Shown piece after piece: positions 14,998 to 21,434 of a DNA stretch of 25,159 bases; position 1 is the stretch's first letter; each line of letters opens with the position of its first letter. The translations under genes and the position numbers were made by a program. Under the pieces are notes generated by a model. That model was not told where the DNA came from, did not search any database, and saw only the letters and a list, made by a program, of their open reading frames with translations. The DNA lies in IMG/VR virus record IMGVR_UViG_3300025598_000164, positions 1 through 25,159 of that record. One strand, written 5' to 3'. Origin of the DNA: a virus.

Positions 14998-16794
14998 ATG
15001 ACCGAAAAATACTTAGGTATAAAGATAGATTTAGAGAGAGATAAACTTTTTGACGAATTAGGAATAAAACGATTACAAGAATCGTACATGAAAGAAGATG
15101 AAACAAGCCCACAACATAGATTCGCTTTCGTATCAAAAGCTTTTGGTACAAATCTTGCACATTCCCAAAGGTTGTATGATTATTCTTCTCGTCATTGGCT
15201 TAGCTATTCTACACCTATTCTTAGCTTTGGTCGCAGCAAGCGTGGTCTACCCATATCTTGCTTTCTTAACTATATTGAAGATACTGCGGAGGGTCTAGTT
15301 GATAACCTATCAGAAACAAATTGGCTTTCTATGCTCGGGGGTGGTGTCGGTATTGGGTTTGGCATTCGCTCTGCTGACGATAAGTCTACTGGCATTATGC
15401 CTCACCTTAAAATATATGATGCTTCTTCTTTGGCTTATCGTCAAGGTCGTACTCGCCGTGGTTCTTATGCCGCTTATCTCGATATTAGCCATCCCGATAT
15501 TATTCCTTTCCTTGAGATGCGAAAACCAACAGGAGACCCCAACGTCCGATGCCTAAACTTACATCATGGTATTAATATCACCGATGACTTTATGAGTATC
15601 ATTGAAAAGTGTATGTTGGATCCAGAAGCAGATGATTCTTGGCAATTGATTGATCCACATTCAAATGAAGTGAGAGAAACAGTATCGGCTAAGATGTTGT
15701 GGCAAATGATTCTTGAGCTTCGTATGCATACTGGTGAACCATACATTCACTTTATTGATACAAGCAATAGAGCAATGCCACAACACTTGAAAGACTTAGG
15801 TTTGAAGATTAATCAATCAAATCTTTGTTCTGAAATTATTTTACCTACTAATGAAGAACGCACAGCTGTATGTTGTTTATCTTCTTTGAACTTGGAGACT
15901 TATGATGATTGGAAAGATAACAAACTTTTTCTTAGGGACGTCGCTGAGATGTTGGACAACGTTCTCCAGTATTTCATTGACAATGCTCCTGATAGCATAT
16001 CTAGAGCAAGATATAGCGCCAGTCGTGAGCGCAGTATTGGTATTGGTGCACTTGGATTTCATGCTTATCTCCAACGAAATAAAGTGGCCTTTGAAGGAGT
16101 AATGGCAAAAGTTGCCAACAATAAAATATTTAAACATATTAAAGAAGGTTTAGATGATGCAAACAAACAACTCGGAGCCGAGCGTGGGGAAGCTCCTGAT
16201 GCAATGGGTACTGGGAACCGCTTTTCTCATGTTATGGCCATTGCTCCTAATGCAAGTTCTTCCATTATCATGGGTAATACTAGCCCTAGCATTGAACCTT
16301 ATAGGGCAAATGCTTACCGTCAAGATACTCTATCAGGCTCTTACTTAAATAAGAATCGTTGGTTGGATGAATTGATTATTGCAGCATCAAATGAAAAACC
16401 ACAAGGTTGGTATGACGATGTTTGGTCTTCCATTATTGCAAACGATGGTTCTGTTCAACATTTAGATTGGATGTCAGAACACGATAAAGATGTATTTAAA
16501 ACATCAATGGAGATTGACCAACGTTGGGTGATTGACTTGGCTGCAGATAGACAAAACTATATAGACCAAGCACAGTCATTGAATCTATTTTTTAGACCTG
16601 ATGCTAATATTAAATATCTACATGCCATTCATTTCATGGCATGGAAAAAAGGATTAAAGACCTTATATTATTGCCGTTCTGAGAAGATTGGTAAAGCTGA
16701 TAAGGTTTCAAAGAAAATTGAAAGACAAGTTATTAAAGAACTAGATATGGCCGAAATTGCCCAAGGCAATGACTGTATCGCATGTGAGGGTTAA
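14998..16794 (+). CDS. nrdA: Ribonucleotide reductase class I large subunit
   Basis: The 598-aa NrdA reduces ribonucleotides together with NrdB. Visible active-site residues are C88 (SCF), the N275-x-C277-x-E279 triad (NQSNLCSEI), C293 in CCLSSLNL, the radical-transfer pair Y557-Y558 (LYYCRS) and the C-terminal redox pair C593-x2-C596. The N-terminal ATP-cone of E. coli NrdA (761 aa) is absent: the protein starts directly at the substrate domain. Absence of the cone normally means no dATP shut-off, which would suit a phage. AAGG lies upstream of ATG. Codon use shifts locally around 15169-15560. Confidence 0.96.
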   Translation: MTEKYLGIKIDLERDKLFDELGIKRLQESYMKEDETSPQHRFAFVSKAFGTNLAHSQRLYDYSSRHWLSYSTPILSFGRSKRGLPISCFLNYIEDTAEGLVDNLSETNWLSMLGGGVGIGFGIRSADDKSTGIMPHLKIYDASSLAYRQGRTRRGSYAAYLDISHPDIIPFLEMRKPTGDPNVRCLNLHHGINITDDFMSIIEKCMLDPEADDSWQLIDPHSNEVRETVSAKMLWQMILELRMHTGEPYIHFIDTSNRAMPQHLKDLGLKINQSNLCSEIILPTNEERTAVCCLSSLNLETYDDWKDNKLFLRDVAEMLDNVLQYFIDNAPDSISRARYSASRERSIGIGALGFHAYLQRNKVAFEGVMAKVANNKIFKHIKEGLDDANKQLGAERGEAPDAMGTGNRFSHVMAIAPNASSSIIMGNTSPSIEPYRANAYRQDTLSGSYLNKNRWLDELIIAASNEKPQGWYDDVWSSIIANDGSVQHLDWMSEHDKDVFKTSMEIDQRWVIDLAADRQNYIDQAQSLNLFFRPDANIKYLHAIHFMAWKKGLKTLYYCRSEKIGKADKVSKKIERQVIKELDMAEIAQGNDCIACEG

Positions 16795-16795
16795 A

Positions 16796-17041
16796 ATGAA
16801 AAGACTATTGAGATTTACAGCGTCATGGTGTCAGCCATGTAAAGTGTTAGAAGCAAATTTGGAAAGAGCAGATTTAAATATGCCTATCGAAGTTATTGAT
16901 ATCGACAAACATGAAGATATTGCTAATCAGTATGGCATTAGGTCTGTTCCTACTTTAGTCATGTTAGACGAGAATATTGAAGTGAAACGTAATGTTGGAG
17001 TCAAAACACCAAAACTTTTAAAAGAGTGGGCAGAAGCATGA
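16796..17041 (+). CDS. Thioredoxin-like protein
   Basis: The 81-aa product is a short thioredoxin fold with W-C-Q-P-C at residues 11-15 and the cis-proline segment SVPTL. It probably reduces NrdA's C-terminal cysteines, because it lies between nrdA and nrdB, one base after the nrdA stop and overlapping nrdB as ATGA. GAGGG is its ribosome site. Without the in-frame extension from 16757 it matches the compact length of phage NrdC-like reductants. Confidence 0.88.
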   Translation: MKRLLRFTASWCQPCKVLEANLERADLNMPIEVIDIDKHEDIANQYGIRSVPTLVMLDENIEVKRNVGVKTPKLLKEWAEA

Positions 17042-18021
17042 TTAAAAAAACAGATACGAGGATTACAGATGAAAGAGCATATTTCAAGCCGTTCAACTAT
17101 GCTTGGGCATACGATGCATGGCTTAAGCACGAGCAGTCTCATTGGATGCACACAGAGGTTCCTATGCATGAGGATGTTAAAGATTGGAAAAAGAAACTTA
17201 CTGAAGAAGAAAAGAAGTTCCTCACACACATCTTTAGATTCTTTACTCAAGGAGACATTGATGTTGCCGGTGGGTACGTTAGAAATTATTTACCCTATTT
17301 CCCTCAACCTGAGATAAGAATGATGCTCATGGGCTTTGCTGCTCGTGAAGCATTACACATTGCTGCTTATTCACATTTGATTGAAACACTTGGTTTGCCA
17401 GAAACCACTTATAATGATTTCATGGAATATAAAGAGATGGTTGAGAAACATGATTATGTACTTGATATTTCTAGACAAAATACAACAAGAGAAAACACAG
17501 CAACACACATTGCAGTATTCTCTGCTTTTACTGAAGGTATGCAGTTGTTCTCATCATTCATTATGTTGTTGAATTTCCCAAGACATGGTAAAATGAAAGG
17601 CATGGGTCAAATCGTTACTTGGTCTATTGTTGATGAGACACAACATGCTGAGAATATGATTAAATTGTTTAGGACATATATTGAAGAAAATCGTGAGATA
17701 TGGACTGATGAATTAAAGAGTCGCATATATACGATTGCAGAGAAGATGGTTGAACTTGAAGATAAGTTTATTGACTTAGCATTTCAAATGGGACCAATGG
17801 AAGATTTAACACCGGAAGATGTTAAAAAGTATATTCGTTATATTGCTGACAGACGTTTGATTTCTTTAGGACTCAAAGGTGTGTTTAGAGTAAAAAGGAA
17901 TCCTTTGCCTTGGGTAGAGGAAATGATTAACGCACCGACACACACAAATTTCTTTGAGAACCGTGCTACAGATTATGCAAAAGGAGCATTATCAGGCAAT
18001 TGGAGTGATGTTTGGGCTTAA
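17038..18021 (+). CDS. nrdB: Ribonucleotide reductase class I small subunit
   Basis: The 327-aa NrdB carries the di-metal ligands D73, E104, H107, E166, E200 and H203. Tyr111 lies in the E-x2-H-x3-Y arrangement of E. coli R2, where this tyrosine is the radical (Y122). It therefore looks like a tyrosyl-radical type, not a tyrosine-lacking variant. The start ATG 17038 overlaps the thioredoxin stop, so the three proteins are coupled. An in-frame GTG at 17026 adds four residues and is less likely. Confidence 0.96.
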   Translation: MIKKTDTRITDERAYFKPFNYAWAYDAWLKHEQSHWMHTEVPMHEDVKDWKKKLTEEEKKFLTHIFRFFTQGDIDVAGGYVRNYLPYFPQPEIRMMLMGFAAREALHIAAYSHLIETLGLPETTYNDFMEYKEMVEKHDYVLDISRQNTTRENTATHIAVFSAFTEGMQLFSSFIMLLNFPRHGKMKGMGQIVTWSIVDETQHAENMIKLFRTYIEENREIWTDELKSRIYTIAEKMVELEDKFIDLAFQMGPMEDLTPEDVKKYIRYIADRRLISLGLKGVFRVKRNPLPWVEEMINAPTHTNFFENRATDYAKGALSGNWSDVWA

Positions 18022-18037
18022 CACATAGGAAACAAAA

Positions 18038-18220
18038 ATGAATAGAATAGTAACCGGAGAATGTGAAAGCTGTGAATCAACTTATGAGGTATCGTATATG
18101 GAAGAATTAGTATCACAAGATTTGCCAGAAAGATGCCCCTTTTGCGGTGAACCCATCCAAGAATTATCAGAAGACTATATAGAAGATGATGATTCTGAGG
18201 ATGAGGATGAATGGGAATAA
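18038..18220 (+). CDS. Small zinc-ribbon protein with acidic tail
   Basis: The 60-aa product has C9-x2-C12 and C33-x2-C36 (RCPFCGEP), a zinc-ribbon spacing, followed by a very acidic C-terminus (residues 45-60). AGGAAA precedes the ATG. Zinc ribbons of this size occur in many phages without known function; they may bind nucleic acid or polymerase. The end overlaps the next start by ten bases. Confidence 0.7.
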   Translation: MNRIVTGECESCESTYEVSYMEELVSQDLPERCPFCGEPIQELSEDYIEDDDSEDEDEWE

Positions 18221-18627
18221 GTGATTGGACATATGAAGGTGAATCTTTTACTGAAGACATGATTGGTGACAATTATGGATTTGTTTATTGTATAAAAAAT
18301 CTTACCAATGGAAAAAAGTACATTGGTAAAAAATTCTTTTATTCATCTAGAACAAAACAAGTAAAAGGTAAGAAAAAGAAATTTAAAGTATCAAGTGATT
18401 GGTTAACATATTTTGGTTCTAATGAAGAATTAAAAAAAGATGTTATGACTAATGGCAAAGATACTTTTACACGAGAAATTATACACCTTTGTAAAACAAA
18501 AGGTTTGTGTGGTTATCTTGAAGCGAAAGAACAGTTTGTGAATGGAGTATTGGAGAATGAAGATTACTACAATACATGGATTATGGTTAGAGTGAGAAAA
18601 TCACATATTAAGGATTTAAATGTTTGA
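18211..18627 (+). CDS. GIY-YIG-like nuclease domain protein
   Basis: The 138-aa protein shows GFVY at 23-26 and KKYIGKK at 35-41, a GIY-YIG pair in variant form. SSDWLTYFGSN at 61-71, R88 and a candidate catalytic Glu104 (LEAKEQF) follow. Short versions like this are common in T4-like phages and are taken to be DNA nucleases or former homing enzymes. It has no separate DNA-binding domain. The ATG lies within the previous gene's end and the C-terminus overlaps the following gene. Confidence 0.75.
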   Translation: MGISDWTYEGESFTEDMIGDNYGFVYCIKNLTNGKKYIGKKFFYSSRTKQVKGKKKKFKVSSDWLTYFGSNEELKKDVMTNGKDTFTREIIHLCKTKGLCGYLEAKEQFVNGVLENEDYYNTWIMVRVRKSHIKDLNV

Positions 18628-18961
18628 ATTTTTTAAAGATATGTCAAATGATTATGATATCATGTTCTTTTTACCACATGAAGAACTAGAATCTAATGTA
18701 GAAGTACACCTAAAGAAATTTGCCGATCCTGGTGAACCTGTGGGAGGAAGTGATATTGGATCCGAATGGCACGTGGTACTATTTAAAATTGACGAAGAAG
18801 GATTAGCCGAAGATATTGACACATTTGATGCCATCTTTTCGGATCCTAAAGAATATGTTTCAACATTGATACCACTTAACTTTTTTGGCGTTGTAGCCAG
18901 AAAAACCACAAAATCTAAAATATTCCTGGACGACTTTATTGACAAACTTTCACCTGCATGA
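18620..18961 (+). CDS. Hypothetical 113-aa acidic phage protein
   Basis: The product (MFEFFKDMSNDYDIMFFLPH...) is acidic with alternating hydrophobic strands (EWHVVLFKIDE, LIPLNFFGVVARK) and has no recognised domain. AAGG lies seven bases before the ATG, which overlaps the GIY-YIG gene. Its 3' end contains a perfect consensus promoter (18939-18967) serving the next gene, so this gene closes a transcription unit. Confidence 0.65.
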   Translation: MFEFFKDMSNDYDIMFFLPHEELESNVEVHLKKFADPGEPVGGSDIGSEWHVVLFKIDEEGLAEDIDTFDAIFSDPKEYVSTLIPLNFFGVVARKTTKSKIFLDDFIDKLSPA

Positions 18962-18967
18962 TATAAT
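18939..18967 (+). promoter_or_regulatory. Consensus sigma-70 promoter for the rnh gene
   Basis: TTGACA at 18939-18944 and TATAAT at 18962-18967 are separated by exactly 17 bases, with TG at 18959-18960 making an extended -10. Both hexamers are exact. It overlaps the 3' end of the 113-aa gene and points at the ATG at 18996, leaving a leader of about 20 bases. This is a strong host-polymerase promoter typical of early phage genes. Confidence 0.85.
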
Positions 18968-18995
18968 GCAATTTTGAAACTACTGAAAGTTTATT

Positions 18996-19865
18996 ATGAT
19001 TCTCGTTGACTTGAACCAAGTCTTATTGTCTGGTTTAATGGCTCAAATCTCAAACCAAAAAGGCGCAAAGTTAGAAGAAGACTTAGTTCGCCACATGATT
19101 CTAAACATCATTAGGACGCACCTAAAAAACTTCCGTGGTGAATATGGTGAAGTGGTGTTATGTTCTGACAATCGTAAATACTGGCGTAAGGATTTCTTTC
19201 CTTTCTACAAAGCCGGACGTAAAAAAACCCGTGAGAAATCCGATTTAGATTGGCACTTAATCTTTGATATGTTAGCCAAATTCAAAGTTGAGCTTAGAGA
19301 AAACTTCCCATACAAAGTATTGGATGTTGAAGGTGCTGAAGCTGATGACATTATTGGTATCTTAGCACCAATTGCTGTCAAGAATGAAAACGTACTAATT
19401 ATTTCCAGTGATGGTGATTTCATTCAGTTGCAAATGTACAACAATGAGTTTAACAATCCATACTCAATTAAACAATACAATCCAGCACAAAAGAAATTCA
19501 TTATCTCTACTGATCCAGTAAGAGACTTGAAAGAGAAGATTATCACTGGTGATAAAGGTGATGGTATTCCTAACGTGTTATCAACAGCAGATTGTTTTGC
19601 TCGTGGTGTAAGGCAAACACCTATCACCAAAGGCAAATTAGAGAAAATGATGTCCGAAGAATATGATTTGTGGACTGATGATGTGGCAAAAACAGGTTTC
19701 TCTCGTAATCAAGTATTGATTGACCTGAGAAACATTCCTGGTGATATTAAGACTAAAATTATAAATAGTTATGAAGAAACTAAACCTGCACCTAAAGGCA
19801 AAATTCTTAACTATCTTATCCAAAATCGACTTAAAAACCTAATTGATGTAATCGAGGAATTTTGA
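18996..19865 (+). CDS. rnh: RNase H / 5'-3' exonuclease (T4 Rnh-like FEN)
   Basis: The 289-aa product has the FEN/5'-nuclease metal sites in order: D5, D58 (LCSDN), E115-A-D117-D118 (GAEADDII), S-S-D139-G-D141 and the GDKGDGIPN helix-hairpin-helix start (D186, D189). T4 Rnh is 305 aa. It removes RNA primers from Okazaki fragments, working after the gp61 primase encoded 6 kb upstream. A consensus promoter lies just upstream. A TATAAATA octamer at 19760 lies inside its 3' end. Confidence 0.93.
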   Translation: MILVDLNQVLLSGLMAQISNQKGAKLEEDLVRHMILNIIRTHLKNFRGEYGEVVLCSDNRKYWRKDFFPFYKAGRKKTREKSDLDWHLIFDMLAKFKVELRENFPYKVLDVEGAEADDIIGILAPIAVKNENVLIISSDGDFIQLQMYNNEFNNPYSIKQYNPAQKKFIISTDPVRDLKEKIITGDKGDGIPNVLSTADCFARGVRQTPITKGKLEKMMSEEYDLWTDDVAKTGFSRNQVLIDLRNIPGDIKTKIINSYEETKPAPKGKILNYLIQNRLKNLIDVIEEF

Positions 19866-20290
19866 TGAAAAATATACATGAAGTATTTGATGAGTTTGAA
19901 GAAGCAAAAAACAAAAAAGAAAGAATGGCAGTTATTGAAAGAAATTTGTCACCTACACTTTTAAAAGTTTTAGAATTGGCTTTTCATCCAAATTATAAAT
20001 TTAAGATAAAAGAAATACCCGATAACTATAAAATTCCAACAGATGTATTACCTGGAATTACATTTGACGGATTACCTAGTCAATTGAGAAGATTGTATAT
20101 GTTTCAGGAAGGTAATCCAACAGCAGAAACATTAACGCCTAGAAGAAGAAACGAATTATTAATACAGATGTTAGAATCTATTGAACCGAGAGAAGCCGAA
20201 GTTATTTTTGGTATTTTATGTAAAGATTTAGGTGTAAAAGGTTTAGATTATAAATTTGTTAAAGAAGCATTTCCAAATTTGTTACCGTAA
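19865..20290 (+). CDS. Conserved T4-like phage protein (DUF6433-like)
   Basis: The ATG overlaps the rnh stop (TGATG), with GAGGA six bases before it. The 141-aa, mostly helical product has segments I recognise from the phage family DUF6433: SPTLLKVLELAFHPNYKF, the TFDGLPSQLRRLYMF stretch and IEPREAEVIFGILCKDL. It follows rnh and so is likely an early replication-associated gene. The function is unknown. Confidence 0.75.
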   Translation: MKNIHEVFDEFEEAKNKKERMAVIERNLSPTLLKVLELAFHPNYKFKIKEIPDNYKIPTDVLPGITFDGLPSQLRRLYMFQEGNPTAETLTPRRRNELLIQMLESIEPREAEVIFGILCKDLGVKGLDYKFVKEAFPNLLP

Positions 20291-20299
20291 GGAGAGAAG

Positions 20300-20488
20300 G
20301 TGTCGAAGTTTGTAGGTAAATTCCGTAAAAATAGGGATTATAATGATGATTATAAGTTTTCAGCAGAGAAAAGAAAGAAAAATGAGCATGCTGAATTGAA
20401 GAAAATAAAAAACTATACTTATGATAGTTTATTAGATACATTTGAAAATGAGATATACGATAAACGTAAAGAAAAAAGAGTGTTGTAA
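20300..20488 (+). CDS. Small basic phage protein (SKFVGKFRKNRDYNDD family)
   Basis: The 62-aa product starts at GTG 20300 with AGGAG at 20290-20294. The N-terminus MSKFVGKFRKNRDYNDDY is a segment I recognise from T4-like aquatic phages. It is very Lys/Arg-rich and probably helical, and may bind nucleic acid. It is the last gene before a promoter. The function is unknown. Confidence 0.7.
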   Translation: MSKFVGKFRKNRDYNDDYKFSAEKRKKNEHAELKKIKNYTYDSLLDTFENEIYDKRKEKRVL

Positions 20489-20502
20489 AAAACATACACC
20501 TC

Positions 20503-20531
20503 TTGATTCCTACCTTCAAATGTGTTATAAT
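20503..20531 (+). promoter_or_regulatory. Extended -10 sigma-70 promoter
   Basis: TTGATT at 20503-20508 and TATAAT at 20526-20531 are 17 bases apart, and TG at 20523-20524 gives an extended -10. The block ATGTGTTATAATA recurs at the promoter at 21404. The next ATG is 20554, behind AAGGAG. Confidence 0.75.
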
Positions 20532-20553
20532 ATACCTATTCGAAGGAGTTTGT

Positions 20554-20883
20554 ATGATTTACGTGAGAATACCCAAGTCAAAACCTAAGCTTAAACCTAA
20601 AGCTGAGCGTGAGCAATATGACAAATGGCTCAAAAGTCATGAGCCTACTAAAAAAGTTGTATTTCCTAAGAGTCAACCTTTAGTTTATTCTCTAAAGGCG
20701 CCTGCTGGTCGTGAGACAAAACACATTCCTTCATTAAATAGTGGTCTAGGTGTAGCAACCAAGGCGCCGGCTAAGATTTATACTGGCGACAAAATGCTCG
20801 GAATTGCAACTTTACACAAATCTAACGCTGTTCCTGTTTTTAATAGTGAAGCAGCAGTCGAAATTTCAAAAATGAGGCGTTAA
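20554..20883 (+). CDS. Conserved phage protein with KSNAVPVF motif
   Basis: ATG 20554 is preferred to the codon at 20503 because AGGAG at 20544-20548 and a promoter at 20503-20531 precede it. The 109-aa product has a basic N-terminus (MIYVRIPKSKPKLKPKAE) and a C-terminal block KIYTGDKMLGIATLHKSNAVPVF ending ISKMRR. This is a strongly conserved pattern of small proteins in many tailed phages. The function is unknown; the context is early genes. Confidence 0.8.
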   Translation: MIYVRIPKSKPKLKPKAEREQYDKWLKSHEPTKKVVFPKSQPLVYSLKAPAGRETKHIPSLNSGLGVATKAPAKIYTGDKMLGIATLHKSNAVPVFNSEAAVEISKMRR

Positions 20884-20884
20884 A

Positions 20885-21055
20885 ATGGATAAAAAAATTA
20901 GTTTTGTCATAAAATTACAAAAACCGGTGTGTCGTACACCAATCAAACCTATACAAAAGCACAAAAGTGTCGCTGATTTTAGTCGAAAATCTAAACACAA
21001 AGCAAATTTGACGCATTTTTTTAACGAGGAGCGCTCAAATGACGGAAACTTTTGA
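20885..21055 (+). CDS. Small basic 56-aa protein
   Basis: The ATG lies one base after the previous stop (TAAA-ATG). The product, MDKKISFVIKLQKPVCRTPI followed by a Lys/His/Ser-rich part, is highly basic and ends in ERSNDGNF. It overlaps the following strong start by 17 bases. It fills what would otherwise be a gap. Similar small basic proteins follow the KSNAVPVF gene in other phages, but this is not certain. Confidence 0.5.
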   Translation: MDKKISFVIKLQKPVCRTPIKPIQKHKSVADFSRKSKHKANLTHFFNEERSNDGNF

Positions 21056-21185
21056 TTCGGAAACCGAAAAAACTGAAAATTTAGATTTTTCCGAAGTTGA
21101 ATTAGCAGTCCGGAGATGGGCTGCTCAAACCGGACATGAAAATGACCAAGAATGGTACAAAAAATTAAAGGAAAGTTATGAGTAA
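21039..21185 (+). CDS. Small acidic 48-aa protein
   Basis: The ATG at 21039 has GAGGAG at 21026-21031, seven bases upstream, one of the best ribosome sites in the window. The product begins MTETFDSETEKTENLDFSEV and ends in a helical part, ELAVRRWAAQTGHENDQEWY, then KKLKESYE. It overlaps the next gene (ATG 21178). The function is unknown. Confidence 0.6.
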   Translation: MTETFDSETEKTENLDFSEVELAVRRWAAQTGHENDQEWYKKLKESYE

Positions 21186-21369
21186 CAAGAAATTTTATGA
21201 CTATACTGAAATTTTTCAGGAAATTCCTGAGGATCCTCAGCACATCATGTTAAAATTTCCCGAGGAATTGCTGGAACAGACAGGATGGACTGAAGGAACA
21301 GTAGTGAACGTGAGTGTAGAAGATACCGGCTCAGGAAATGTGTTAATTATCACGCCTGTTGCTAAGTAA
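21178..21369 (+). CDS. AbrB/SpoVT-like small protein
   Basis: The 63-aa product has the layout of a swapped-hairpin AbrB domain: IMLKFPEELLEQTGWTEGTVVNVSVED... and a terminal VLIITPVAK strand. Such domains are DNA-binding antitoxin or regulator modules, and related miniproteins occur in T4-like aquatic phages. AAGGAAAG precedes the ATG. It may regulate transcription, but no target is visible here and no toxin lies beside it. Confidence 0.65.
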   Translation: MSNKKFYDYTEIFQEIPEDPQHIMLKFPEELLEQTGWTEGTVVNVSVEDTGSGNVLIITPVAK

Positions 21370-21380
21370 CAACACAGGAT

Positions 21381-21409
21381 TTTTTAACCGAATGAATATG
21401 TGTTATAAT
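21381..21409 (+). promoter_or_regulatory. Extended -10 promoter for the VWA gene
   Basis: TATAAT at 21404-21409 is preceded by TG (21401-21402) in the block ATGTGTTATAATA, identical to that at 20519-20531. The -35 region is weak (TTTTTA at 21381-21386, 17-base gap). It lies between genes and leads to ATG 21435 with AGGAG upstream. Confidence 0.65.
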
Positions 21410-21434
21410 AAACGTTATCAACACAGGAGTTTAT

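Noticed and set aside
15299-15556. Plus-strand hydrophobic frame inside nrdA
   Set aside because: The leucine-rich product follows from the C/T-ending codons of nrdA read in another frame; nrdA is strongly conserved here and no good ribosome site exists.
20476-20504. Imperfect hairpin before the 20503 promoter
   Set aside because: The stem is five plus three pairs with a bulge and a large loop and has no T-tract, so it is not a convincing terminator or operator.
20866-21243. 125-aa minus-strand frame across the small genes
   Set aside because: It has no ribosome site and overlaps three plus-strand genes with good starts and overlap style.
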